Shown here piece after piece: positions 7,006-15,143 of a stretch of DNA of 37,962 nt (the first letter of the stretch is position 1; the number at the start of each line of letters is the position of its first letter). A program made the translations under genes and the position numbers. The notes below the pieces were generated by a model. That model was not told where the DNA came from. It was given only the letters and a program-made list of their open reading frames with translations, and ran no database searches. The stretch is taken from the NCBI RefSeq assembly GCF_008042035.1, contig NZ_RDBL01000013.1:391295-429256 (forward strand), given 5' to 3'. Source of the stretch: Streptomyces sp. col6. Lineage in GTDB: Bacteria > Actinomycetota > Actinomycetes > Streptomycetales > Streptomycetaceae.

Positions 7006-9087
7006 ATGACTCTTCAGATCAGTGAGCCCTCCTGCCCGGACAGCGACGTCCTCGACGAGCACGGCGACAGCGGCGAGTTCGCCAACGAGATGCGCATCAG
7101 CCGGCGCGGGATGCTGCGGACGGCCGCCGTGTCGCTCGGTGCCCTCGCCGCCGGCCCGGTGGCCGAGGCGATCGGCGGCGCGCGGGCCGAAGCGGCCGAG
7201 TACCGCCTGCCCAAGGGCTTCAGGGGCGACATGTCCGACCTGAAGCACGTGGTGATCCTCATGCAGGAGAACCGGTCCTTCGACCACTACCTCGGGCAGC
7301 TGAAGGGGGTGCGCGGGCACGACGACAAGCAGGTCCTGATGTTCCAGGACGGCACCACCGTCTTCCAGCAGCGGGACGCCACCGGGGCCGTCGTGACCCC
7401 CGCCGTCTCGACCGCCACCTGGAGCGACAAGCACAACTTCTACGGTGCCAACGGCGGGCGCTGGGACACCTGGGTGAAGGACAAGGGCGACCACTGCATG
7501 TGGTACTACACGCCCGACTACATGCCGTGGATGTACTCGCTGGCCTCCCAGTACACCGTCTGCGACATGAACTTCTGCTCGCTGCACGGGCCCACCATCC
7601 CCAACCGCTACTACCTGATGAGCGGCACGGCGGGCGGCGAGACCACCAACGCGGGCCAGAACAACTACACCCGCACCTGGACCACCGTCCCCGAACAGCT
7701 CCAGCAGGCGGGCATCGACTGGCGCGTCTACTCCGACAACAGCGGCAACGGCGTCGGCGGCAGCCTCCAGAGCGGCTACGTCGGCGAGTACGGCTGCAAC
7801 GTCACCAACAGCTTCGCCTCCTTCGACCCCCGCACCGCCGACCCGGCCGAACTCGAACCGGGCACCGGCAAGGTCTGGAAGGCCAACTCCTTCGTCTACG
7901 AGGGCGCCACGACGCCCAACGACGACTCCGAGGCCAACCTCGACGCCGTCCTGCGCGACCTCGTCGCCGCCTGTGAGCCGGGCGCCGAGCACCCGCTGCC
8001 CGAGGTCTCCTGGGTCGTCATGCCCGCCGCGTGGAGCGAACACCCGGGCTTCGACACGGTGCACGGCGAGCGGTACATGAACAAGGTCCTCAAGACGCTC
8101 CAGAGCAACGAGGACATCTGGAACCACACCCTGGTGATCATCACCTACGACGAGAACGACGGGAAGTTCGACCACGTCCTGCCGCCCCGCCCGGAGGAGG
8201 GCACACCCGGCGAGTTCTCCGGCACCACCCCGTACGGTTTCGGGCCCCGGGTGCCGATGCTGCTGGTCTCGCCGTGGACGCGGGGCGGTTACGTCGCCTC
8301 GGAGGTCTTCGACCACACCTCGACGGTGAAGTTCCTGGAGACCTGGGCCGCCCACCTGGGCAAGCCGTTCACCTGCCCGAACATCACCCCGTGGCGCCGT
8401 TCCATCGCCGGTGACCTGACGAGCGCGATCGACTTCGCGCACCCGCGCCCCGGCCCGGTCGTCATCGCCGACCCGGTCACCGGGACCCCGCCGAGGCCGC
8501 CGCGCGACCGGATGGAGCCGCGCGGGCTCTCCTTCCACCCGCACGCCACGTTCAGCGAGGACCGCGGCACGGGGACGGTGACCGCCTCGATGACCCTGAC
8601 CGGCGGCCCGGCCGGCAAGGCGGTCAGCCTCCAGGTCTTCCCCGACCGGTACCTGCCGTTCTCCAACACCCCGTACACGGTCAGCGAGGCGGACCCGCGC
8701 GCGTACACCTGGGACACGACGCAGACCGACGGCAGATACGCCTTCTCGGTCTACGGCCCCGACGGCTTCCTGCGCTCCTTCGCCGGGCAGGTGGTCCCGG
8801 AGCACACGAGCACCCGGCACATCGGCCTTCCGCGCGTCGAGGCGCGGCTGGTCCGGGGGTGGCGCGCCGTGGTCCGGCTGGCACTGCACAACGACGGCCG
8901 GCACCCGGTCCGCTACACCCTGCGGGCCAACGACTACGCGGGAGGCACCCGTAAGGTCACCGTCCCCGGCGGCCGTTCCACCGTGGTGGACTGGCCCACC
9001 GAGCACGGCTACTACGACGTGGTGCTCACCGCCGACACCGGTACGGAGTGGACCCAGCGGTACGCGGGGCGGGTGGCGACGGCCTGA
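7006..9087 (+). CDS. Phosphocholine-specific phospholipase C, Tat-exported
   Basis: A 693-aa extracellular phosphoesterase that cleaves phospholipid head groups. The twin-arginine signal is at residues 31-60 (ISRRGML, Arg33-Arg34, then a hydrophobic run ending near AEA), so it is exported folded. The phosphoesterase domain (about 78-460) has MQENRSFDHYLG, HGPTIPNRYYLMSG, TYDENDGKFDHV and VFDHTSTVKFLE, the conserved metal/nucleophile motifs of this family. Residues about 500-600 and 605-690 look like the two C-terminal beta-domains (DUF756) usual in bacterial PLCs. A ribosome binding site (GAGGTG) lies 5 nt before the ATG. A likely role is phosphate or carbon scavenging from lipids; a PHO-box-like sequence upstream supports this but is weak. 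Divergent from the GNAT gene. Confidence 0.93.
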   Translation: MTLQISEPSCPDSDVLDEHGDSGEFANEMRISRRGMLRTAAVSLGALAAGPVAEAIGGARAEAAEYRLPKGFRGDMSDLKHVVILMQENRSFDHYLGQLKGVRGHDDKQVLMFQDGTTVFQQRDATGAVVTPAVSTATWSDKHNFYGANGGRWDTWVKDKGDHCMWYYTPDYMPWMYSLASQYTVCDMNFCSLHGPTIPNRYYLMSGTAGGETTNAGQNNYTRTWTTVPEQLQQAGIDWRVYSDNSGNGVGGSLQSGYVGEYGCNVTNSFASFDPRTADPAELEPGTGKVWKANSFVYEGATTPNDDSEANLDAVLRDLVAACEPGAEHPLPEVSWVVMPAAWSEHPGFDTVHGERYMNKVLKTLQSNEDIWNHTLVIITYDENDGKFDHVLPPRPEEGTPGEFSGTTPYGFGPRVPMLLVSPWTRGGYVASEVFDHTSTVKFLETWAAHLGKPFTCPNITPWRRSIAGDLTSAIDFAHPRPGPVVIADPVTGTPPRPPRDRMEPRGLSFHPHATFSEDRGTGTVTASMTLTGGPAGKAVSLQVFPDRYLPFSNTPYTVSEADPRAYTWDTTQTDGRYAFSVYGPDGFLRSFAGQVVPEHTSTRHIGLPRVEARLVRGWRAVVRLALHNDGRHPVRYTLRANDYAGGTRKVTVPGGRSTVVDWPTEHGYYDVVLTADTGTEWTQRYAGRVATA

Positions 9088-9088
9088 G

Positions 9089-9904
9089 TCACGCCGCCAG
9101 TTCCGCCAGTACCGCGTCCGTGAACGCCGGCCACACCTCGGCCGCCCACGGGCCGAAGGCCCGGTCGGTGAGGGCGACGCACGCCGCCCCCGCGGCCGGG
9201 TCGATCCACAGGAAGGTGCCCGACTGGCCGAAGTGGCCGAAGGTCGCGGGGGAGGAGGAGGCGCCGGTCCAGTGCGGGGACTTGGCGCCGCGGATCTCGA
9301 ACCCGAGGCCCCAGTCGTTGGGGTTCTGGTGGCCGAAGCCGGGCAGGACGCCCTTCAGGCCGGGGTGGACGACGGTCTGCGCGGCGAGGACCGTACGCGG
9401 GTCGAGCAGGCGGGGGGCCTGCACCTCGGCGGCGAAGCGCGCGAGGTCGTCGACGGTGGAGACGCCGTCCTTGGCGGGGGACCCGTCCAGGGTGGTGGCG
9501 GTCATGCCGAGGGGTTCCAGGACCGCCTGTCGAACATATTCCGGGAACGGGATGTCGGCGGCCTTCGCGATGTGGTCGCCCAGGACCTCGAAGCCGGCGT
9601 TGGAGTAGAGGCGCCGGTTTCCGGGCGGGGCCATCACCCGGTGCTCGTCGAAGGCGAGGCCGCTGGTGTGGGCGAGGAGGTGGCGCACGGTCGACCCCTC
9701 GGGTCCCGCCGGTTCGTCCAGTTCCACCGCGCCCTCCTCGTACGCCACCAGCGCCGCGTAGGCGGCGATCGGTTTGGTGACGGAGGCGAGGGGGAAGCGG
9801 TGCGCGGTCGGACCGTGCGTACCGGCGACCGTGCCGTCCGCTCGTACGACGGCCGCCGCCGCGGTGGGGACGGGCCAGTTCTCGATCATCGCCAGGCTCT
9901 GCAT
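9089..9904 (-). CDS. Serine hydrolase (beta-lactamase / class C fold)
   Basis: A 271-aa penicillin-binding-protein-like hydrolase. The three active-site motifs are present: Ser41-x-x-Lys44 (SVTK), Tyr100-Ser-Asn102 (YSN), and His224-Phe-Gly (HFG) replacing KTG, as in many class C esterases. No signal peptide is seen with this start, so it is probably cytoplasmic; esterase or peptidase activity is more likely than antibiotic hydrolysis. The ATG at 9904 is preceded by TACTCT (9917-9912) 7 nt away and no ribosome binding site, suggesting a leaderless transcript. Longer in-frame extensions run into the divergent merR promoter and are unlikely. Its stop is 1 bp after the convergent phospholipase C stop. 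Confidence 0.85.
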   Translation of the reverse strand: MQSLAMIENWPVPTAAAAVVRADGTVAGTHGPTAHRFPLASVTKPIAAYAALVAYEEGAVELDEPAGPEGSTVRHLLAHTSGLAFDEHRVMAPPGNRRLYSNAGFEVLGDHIAKAADIPFPEYVRQAVLEPLGMTATTLDGSPAKDGVSTVDDLARFAAEVQAPRLLDPRTVLAAQTVVHPGLKGVLPGFGHQNPNDWGLGFEIRGAKSPHWTGASSSPATFGHFGQSGTFLWIDPAAGAACVALTDRAFGPWAAEVWPAFTDAVLAELAA

Positions 9905-9958
9905 GCGTACGAGAGTAGATTCCGAGTCCCACCTGTCGAAACCCGCACCCGGTCCCGC

Positions 9959-9989
9959 TTGCTTCGAGTGCACTCCAACGTCATAGCGT
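9959..9989 (+). promoter_or_regulatory. MerR-type promoter/operator of the merR-AKR operon
   Basis: TTGCTT (9959-9964) and TAGCGT (9984-9989) are separated by 19 bp, the overlong spacer typical of promoters that MerR activators untwist. Centred in the spacer is the 16-bp inverted repeat TTCGAGTGCACTCCAA (9963-9978) with a single mismatch. The -10 ends 6 nt before the merR ATG, so the mRNA is probably leaderless. Autoregulation by the downstream MerR protein is inferred. Confidence 0.65.
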
Positions 9990-9995
9990 GGAGCC

Positions 9996-10457
9996 ATGAC
10001 CGTGATGGAGACCACTTCGACCCGGGCCGACATATGCGCCTCCGCCCCCTCGGCGCACCCGCGCCCCGACGGGCAGGACCGGTACACGATCAGTGAGGTG
10101 GTCGCGTTCACCGGCCTGACCGCCCACACGCTGCGCTGGTACGAGCGGATCGGCCTCATGCCGCACGTGGACCGGTCGCACACCGGTCAGCGCCGCTTCA
10201 GCAACCGGGATCTGGACTGGCTCTCCTTCGTCACCAAGCTGCGGCTGACGGGGATGCCGGTCGCGCACATGGTCCGGTACGCGGAACTCATACGTGAGGG
10301 CGACCACACCTTCGAGGAACGGCAGGAACTGCTGGAGGCGACCCGCCGCGACGTGAAGACGCGGATCGCGGAGCTCCAGGACACCCTGGCCGTGCTGGAT
10401 TACAAGATCGACTTCTATGCGGGCGCCCGGGGGGCGCCGGAAGGGCCCAGTGCCTGA
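9996..10457 (+). CDS. MerR family transcriptional regulator
   Basis: A 153-aa regulator. Residues 30-55 (YTISEVVAFTGLTAHTLRWYERIGLM) are the MerR winged helix-turn-helix, residues about 56-100 carry the second wing and dimerisation start, and a coiled coil (EERQELLEATRRDVKTRIAELQ) ends it. There is no cysteine cluster for metal binding in the C-terminal part, so an organic or redox/aldehyde signal is more likely than a metal. Its stop overlaps the start of the aldo/keto reductase gene by one base (TGATG), so the two are coupled. In other bacteria this MerR plus reductase pairing is linked to aldehyde stress. It lies divergent from the serine hydrolase. Confidence 0.9.
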   Translation: MTVMETTSTRADICASAPSAHPRPDGQDRYTISEVVAFTGLTAHTLRWYERIGLMPHVDRSHTGQRRFSNRDLDWLSFVTKLRLTGMPVAHMVRYAELIREGDHTFEERQELLEATRRDVKTRIAELQDTLAVLDYKIDFYAGARGAPEGPSA

Positions 10458-11473
10458 TGACTGACAACAAGATCGCCACGGTGGAGCTCGGCAGGGGCGG
10501 CCCCCGGATCGGGGTCCAGGGCCTCGGCTGCATGGGCATCAGCGAGTTCTACGGCGACACCGACGAGGCCTCGGCCCGCGAGACGCTGGAGACGGCGCTC
10601 GCGGCGGGCGTCACCCTCTTCGACACCGCCGACATCTACGGCAGCGGCGCCAACGAGACGTTCCTCGCGCCGTTCGTCGGGGCGCACCGCGACGAGATCA
10701 CCCTCGCCACCAAGTTCGCCATCGAGCGGCGCGAGGAGGACCCGGACTACCGGGGTGTGAACAACGACCCCGCCTACATCCGCAAGGCCGTCGAGGCGAG
10801 CCTGCGCCGGCTCGGCACCGACGTGATCGACCTCTACTACATGCACCGCCACGACCCGGCCGTCCCGTTCGCCGAGTCCGTCGGCGCCATGGCCGAGCTG
10901 GTCGAGCAGGGCAAGGTCAAGCAGCTCGGGCTCAGCGAGGTGACCGGCGCCGAACTGCGCGAGGCGCACGCCGTGCACCCGATCGCCGCCCTCCAGTCCG
11001 AGTGGTCCCTCTTCAGCCGGGACGTCGAGCGCAGCGCGGTGGCCGCCGCGGCCGACCTCGGCGTGACGGTCGTGCCGTACTCGCCGCTGGGCCGCGGCTT
11101 CCTCACCGGGTCGTTCGCGGACGCGGGCAAGGAGCTGTCCCAGGGCGACTTCCGCGCCTCGCAGCCGCGCATGACCGGCGAGAACGCGAAGGCCAACGCG
11201 GCGCTCCTGGAGCCCGTCCACAAGATCGCAGCCGCGCACGGGGCGACCGCCGGGCAGGTCGCGCTCGCCTGGGTGCAGCAGCGCGCCCAGGTGCACGGCA
11301 TCACCGTCGTCCCGATCCCGGGCACCCGTAAGAGCCACCGCCTCCTGGAGAACGTGGGCGCGACCCGCCTCACGCTCACCGACGACGAGCTGGCCCTGCT
11401 GGAACCGATCGCCGGGCAGGTCGCGGGCGACCGTTACCAGGACATGAGCATGACCTCGCTCGCGCGGGAGTAG
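10457..11473 (+). CDS. Aldo/keto reductase
   Basis: A 338-aa NADPH-dependent TIM-barrel oxidoreductase. The catalytic tetrad is complete: Asp56 (FDTADIYG), Tyr61, Lys86 (LATKF) and His130 (YYMHRHD). The C-terminal GTRKSHRLLENVGA motif is the NADP pyrophosphate-binding segment. It belongs to the group of about 330-aa reductases that act on aldehydes and ketones; the natural substrate is not readable. Translation is coupled to the preceding merR gene, and regulation through the MerR operator at 9963-9978 is likely. Confidence 0.92.
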   Translation: MTDNKIATVELGRGGPRIGVQGLGCMGISEFYGDTDEASARETLETALAAGVTLFDTADIYGSGANETFLAPFVGAHRDEITLATKFAIERREEDPDYRGVNNDPAYIRKAVEASLRRLGTDVIDLYYMHRHDPAVPFAESVGAMAELVEQGKVKQLGLSEVTGAELREAHAVHPIAALQSEWSLFSRDVERSAVAAAADLGVTVVPYSPLGRGFLTGSFADAGKELSQGDFRASQPRMTGENAKANAALLEPVHKIAAAHGATAGQVALAWVQQRAQVHGITVVPIPGTRKSHRLLENVGATRLTLTDDELALLEPIAGQVAGDRYQDMSMTSLARE

Positions 11474-11518
11474 CGGGCGGGTAGCCTCCGCACGGGAACC
11501 GACTCAGGAGGCAGCAGC

Positions 11519-11965
11519 ATGGCGATTCAACGGATGGACAACGTCGGCATCGTTGTCGAGGACCTGGACGCCGCCATCGCGTTCTTCACGGAACTCGGGA
11601 TGGAGCTGGAGGGCAAGGGCGAGGTCCAGGGCGGCTTCGCCGACCAGTGCACCGGGCTCGACGGCACCCACTGCGAGATCGCGATGCTCCGCACCCCGGA
11701 CGGCCACAGCCGGCTGGAACTCGCGAGGTACCTCAGCCCCGCGCTGATCGACGCCCCGCGCGACCGGCCGCACAACGTGCTGGGGACGCACCGCGTCATG
11801 TTCGCCGTCGACGACATCGAGGACACCGTCGCCCGGGTGCGCCCTCTCGGCGGCGAACTCGTGGGCAGCATCGCCCGGTTCGAGGACAGCTACCTGCTCT
11901 GCTACCTGCGTGGCCCGGACGGCGTGATCGTCGGCCTGGCCGAGCAGCTGGGCGGGAACGGTTAG
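11519..11965 (+). CDS. VOC (glyoxalase/bleomycin-resistance fold) family protein
   Basis: A 148-aa protein with two beta-alpha-beta-beta-beta modules. The first starts MDNVGIVVEDLDAAIAFFTELGMELEGKG and the second GTHRVMFAVDDIEDTVARVRPLGGELVG. Candidate metal ligands are Glu in SRLELARY, His in GTHRVMF and Glu near the C-terminus (GLAEQL), but the usual first-strand His is replaced by Asn, so metal binding is uncertain. Such proteins serve as lyases, dioxygenases or drug binders. A strong ribosome binding site (AGGAGG) lies 7 nt before the ATG. It is 45 bp after the reductase, so it may be on the same transcript or use its own TAGCCT promoter at about 11480. Confidence 0.8.
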   Translation: MAIQRMDNVGIVVEDLDAAIAFFTELGMELEGKGEVQGGFADQCTGLDGTHCEIAMLRTPDGHSRLELARYLSPALIDAPRDRPHNVLGTHRVMFAVDDIEDTVARVRPLGGELVGSIARFEDSYLLCYLRGPDGVIVGLAEQLGGNG

Positions 11966-11980
11966 CACCTGCCGCTCCGG

Positions 11981-13030
11981 TCAGGCCGGGCTCGCGCCCT
12001 CGGCGATCGCCGTGAACGCGCGCAGCGACTCGGTGCCCGGGGCGAAGTAGCCGGTGTGCCCGTCGGCGTCGTCGGCGGGCACCCGGCGGGCGCCGAACCC
12101 GGGCGACGCGGGGTCGGCGCCGTGGCCGAGCCCGGCGAACTCGATGTGCGGGACCTTGCCGATCCAGTCGCCGGGGTCCTTCGCCGCCCACACCCGCGCC
12201 CCGGTGTGCAGAGCGGCCACGTTGTCCGCGCGCATCCCGGGGGAGCCGAGGACCACCAGGTCGGCGGTGTGCAGCCGGGGCGCGGCCAGACCGCAGACGA
12301 CCGAGCCGTAGCTGTGGCAGAACACCGTGGTGACGGGCGTCCCGGCCGCCGCGAGCCCGTCCGTGAACCGGGTCAGCCGGACGGAGCCCGCCTCGGCCAG
12401 GGTGCCGCGCGCGGCGTCGAGGCCGAGGCCCACCGGGGTGGTGTACCCGGCCCAGGCGATCACGGCGGTGCCCGGACCCGTGCCCGCGTACAGCGACCTG
12501 GCCATGCCGGCCGGGGTGCCGTACACATCGGTCGTGCGGTCGAACGTGCCCGCGTCGATGTCGGAACCGGGCACGATCACGGACACCCGCCGGGCTGTCG
12601 CCAAGTCGCCGAAAACCTCCGCCACTTGGCCCCGTCCGCGCGGGTCGAACGCCAGGATGCGGCGGTCCGGGTCCTCGGCGAGGTGCGCGTACCGGGGGTC
12701 GTGCGAGGCCTTCAGGGCCAGGGCGTTGGCCCGGTAGCGCAGTTCTGCCGGCGCCCCGTCCAGGTTGCCGACGACGAGCGGGTGCCGGACCGCCAGCGTC
12801 TGCTGCTCCGCCTCGGTCAGCTCCGCGAAGAAGCGGGCCACTTCGGCGGGCGAGTCCCGTTCCGGGTCGGGCAGTTCGCGCCCCAGCGCGTGGTCGGCCC
12901 GCCAGGACGCCGTACCGGGCGGCGGTCCCGTGACGGCCTGCTGGGCGTTGCCCGTCACCCAGCCCGCCGTCCCCGACACCACGGTGGTCGCCAGTGCGAC
13001 CGCGACCAGGGTCCTCGCGTAACGCCGCAT
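11981..13030 (-). CDS. Exported alpha/beta hydrolase (DUF1023 type), copy 1
   Basis: A 349-aa protein. Residues 1-30 form a signal peptide or anchor (RRY, then a hydrophobic run to about residue 25). The alpha/beta hydrolase domain (about 85-335) has the nucleophile elbow CHSYGSV with Ser240 and the late LGHGAD/GHTGYF segments, where the catalytic His is expected. The VVGNLDGAP, ILAFDPRGRG and LGSPGMRADN stretches are shared almost word for word with the hydrolase at 16170-17381. Esterase or lipase activity outside the membrane is likely; the substrate is unknown. The start ATG at 13030 follows a GGGAGGG ribosome binding site; the longer open frame upstream is not needed. Confidence 0.82.
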   Translation of the reverse strand: MRRYARTLVAVALATTVVSGTAGWVTGNAQQAVTGPPPGTASWRADHALGRELPDPERDSPAEVARFFAELTEAEQQTLAVRHPLVVGNLDGAPAELRYRANALALKASHDPRYAHLAEDPDRRILAFDPRGRGQVAEVFGDLATARRVSVIVPGSDIDAGTFDRTTDVYGTPAGMARSLYAGTGPGTAVIAWAGYTTPVGLGLDAARGTLAEAGSVRLTRFTDGLAAAGTPVTTVFCHSYGSVVCGLAAPRLHTADLVVLGSPGMRADNVAALHTGARVWAAKDPGDWIGKVPHIEFAGLGHGADPASPGFGARRVPADDADGHTGYFAPGTESLRAFTAIAEGASPA

Positions 13031-13220
13031 CCGCCCCGCCCTCCCTCTCCGGCCGAACCGGCCGTTTCCCGCGCGCTGTCCGGCGCGACGGGAGGAAGGT
13101 AGGAACGCGGTGGGTGTGCGGGCGTCACCCCGGGGGGCCAACTGCCGTGTGATACCGGGGTAGGGGGTGTAGCGGGTGCCCCGGGGGGAGCCGGGGACCA
13201 CCGCCCCGCCTCCCGGTCCG

Positions 13221-13904
13221 TCAGGCGGAGCCCGGGACCACGAGCCCCGCCTCGTACGCGAAGATCACCGCCTGGGCCCGGTCGCGCAGGGAGAGCTTCG
13301 CCAGGACACGCCCGATGTGTGTCTTGACGGTCTGCTCGGCGAGCACCAGCCGCCCGGCGATCTCCTGGTTCGACAGACCGCGCGCGATCAGCTCCAGGAC
13401 CTCGGTCTCACGCGGGGTCAGCCCGTTCAGCCGCAACGCGGCCCCTCCCCGGGCCGCCGCCGACGGCTGCTGCCTGGCGAAGTCCGCTATCAGACGGCGC
13501 GTCACGGACGGCGCGAGCAGCGCGTCGCCCGCCGCCACCACCCGTACCGCCGCGATGAGATCCGCCGGGGGCGCGTCCTTCAGCAGGAAGCCGGACGCCC
13601 CGGCGCGCAGCGCCTCGTACACGTAGTCGTCCACGTCGAACGTGGTCAGCATCAGCACCCTGGGCACGTGGACCACCCCCGGCGGCGGGTCCAACAGCTC
13701 CCGGGCCGCCGCGAGTCCGTCCATCTCGGGCATCCGGACGTCCATCAGCACGACGTCCGGGTGGACCCGGCGGCTGACGTCGATGCCCTGGCGGCCGTCC
13801 GGCGCCTCGCCGACCACGTCGATGTCCGCCTGCGCCGCCAGCAGGGCCGCGAAACCCGCCCGCACCATGGCCTGGTCGTCGACGATGATCACACGGATGG
13901 TCAC
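13221..13904 (-). CDS. NarL/LuxR-type response regulator
   Basis: A 227-aa two-component response regulator. The receiver domain (1-120) has Asp9-Asp10, the phosphoacceptor Asp55 (VLMDVRMPEMDG), Thr87 and Lys109. A flexible linker follows, then a LuxR helix-turn-helix at 162-205 (LTPRETEVLELIARGLSNQEIA). It starts at a GTG with GGAGG 4-5 nt upstream, 13 bp after the histidine kinase stop, so the two form one operon. The genes it controls cannot be read from the window; the two flanking hydrolase genes are plausible targets. Confidence 0.93.
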   Translation of the reverse strand: MTIRVIIVDDQAMVRAGFAALLAAQADIDVVGEAPDGRQGIDVSRRVHPDVVLMDVRMPEMDGLAAARELLDPPPGVVHVPRVLMLTTFDVDDYVYEALRAGASGFLLKDAPPADLIAAVRVVAAGDALLAPSVTRRLIADFARQQPSAAARGGAALRLNGLTPRETEVLELIARGLSNQEIAGRLVLAEQTVKTHIGRVLAKLSLRDRAQAVIFAYEAGLVVPGSA

Positions 13905-13917
13905 GGTTCCTCCGGAC

Positions 13918-15135
13918 TCAGGGGGCGTCGGCGGGCCCGGCCGGGGGCAGTGGCAGCCGCGCGGCGACCCGGAACCCCCCGTCCGGCAGCGGTCCGGTGT
14001 CCAGCGAGCCGCCGGTCAACCGTACGCGTTCGCGCATCCCGACGAGACCGTGCCCCGTTCCCGCCGTCTCCAGCGGTGAAACCGGCTGCTCCGACGGGCC
14101 GTTGACGACCAGTACGGTCAGATGCGCCCCGTCCGACGTGACCGAGACCCGGGTGCGGGCGCCGGGCGCGTGCCGGACCACATTGGCCAGCGCCTCCTGC
14201 ACGATCCGGTACGCCGACAGGTCCACGGCCGGGGGTACGTCACCCAGGTCCGCGGCCAGCGACAGCTCGGCCGGCAGCCCCGCGCGTACCGTCGCCTCCA
14301 CCAGCTGCTGCAAGCGGTCGATCCCCGGCTGCGGGGCGCGCTCGCCCTCCGTGCCGTCGCCGCGCAGCACCACGAGCAGCCGCCGCATCTCGGTCAGCGA
14401 CTCCCGCGCGCTCGCCGCGATCGTCCCGAACTCCTCGCGCGCCTCGTCCGACAACCCGGTGAGCCGATAGGGCGCGGAGTCCGCCTGGACGGTGATCACG
14501 GACATGTGGTGGGCGACCACGTCGTGCAGCTCGCGGGCGATCCGGGCCCGCTCCTCCAGCAGCGTCCGGCGGGCGCGCTCCGCCTCGCTGACGGTCTCCT
14601 GCTCGGCGAGCCGGCGCTGTGCGACGCGCCGTTCCCGGACCGCCGCGCCGATCACCAGCACCACGGCCCCGAACAGGGGCAGGAGCAGCGCGCTGCCGTT
14701 GCTGCGGTCCGCGCGGGTCAGATGGAGGATGAGGCTCGCCGCGCCGGTCGCCAGCCAGACGGCGACGAGAACGCGCCGGGATCTGCGCAGGGCCAGCGCG
14801 AGGAGCAGGAAGAGGTAGGCGATCAGCGGCGCGGGCGGCCACGGCCACACGTCGTACTCGTGGGCCGGCTGCCCGAGGAGCACCAGCGCGCCCGCGATGT
14901 CCGCCGGGAAGATGATCCACCACGCCCACAGCGGCCGCCGCGCCAGGAGCAGCAGGGGCGCGGCCTGGGTGACGGCCAGGGTGGTGGCGACCGCGATGTC
15001 GAGGTCGTACTGATCGAGAAGGTTGGCCAGGGTGACGGGGAGGAAGAGCGCTGTCAGGGCGACGGCGGCGGCCTGCGGCAGGAAACCGGACCGGAGCCGT
15101 GAACCGGAGGCGGGCGCGGATATCGGCTCGGCCAT
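13918..15135 (-). CDS. Membrane sensor histidine kinase (HisKA_3 family)
   Basis: A 405-aa kinase partnering the response regulator that follows. The N-terminal half has about five to six membrane helices (residues about 20-165) with almost no extracellular loop, so it probably senses the membrane itself. The HisKA_3 dimerisation helix carries phospho-acceptor His204 (RELHDVVAHHMSV). The HATPase domain has the N-box RIVQEALANVVRHA and a GTGHGLVGMRERV G-box. The ATG at 15135 lies 8 bp after the stop of the DUF4429 gene. The stop codon TAG is itself part of TAGCGT, so both read-through transcription and a leaderless start are possible. Confidence 0.92.
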   Translation of the reverse strand: MAEPISAPASGSRLRSGFLPQAAAVALTALFLPVTLANLLDQYDLDIAVATTLAVTQAAPLLLLARRPLWAWWIIFPADIAGALVLLGQPAHEYDVWPWPPAPLIAYLFLLLALALRRSRRVLVAVWLATGAASLILHLTRADRSNGSALLLPLFGAVVLVIGAAVRERRVAQRRLAEQETVSEAERARRTLLEERARIARELHDVVAHHMSVITVQADSAPYRLTGLSDEAREEFGTIAASARESLTEMRRLLVVLRGDGTEGERAPQPGIDRLQQLVEATVRAGLPAELSLAADLGDVPPAVDLSAYRIVQEALANVVRHAPGARTRVSVTSDGAHLTVLVVNGPSEQPVSPLETAGTGHGLVGMRERVRLTGGSLDTGPLPDGGFRVAARLPLPPAGPADAP

Positions 15136-15143
15136 CGCGGACG

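Noticed and set aside
6898..9006. A 702-aa open frame on the minus strand opposite phospholipase C
   Set aside because: Shadow of the phospholipase gene with low-complexity composition and no motif.
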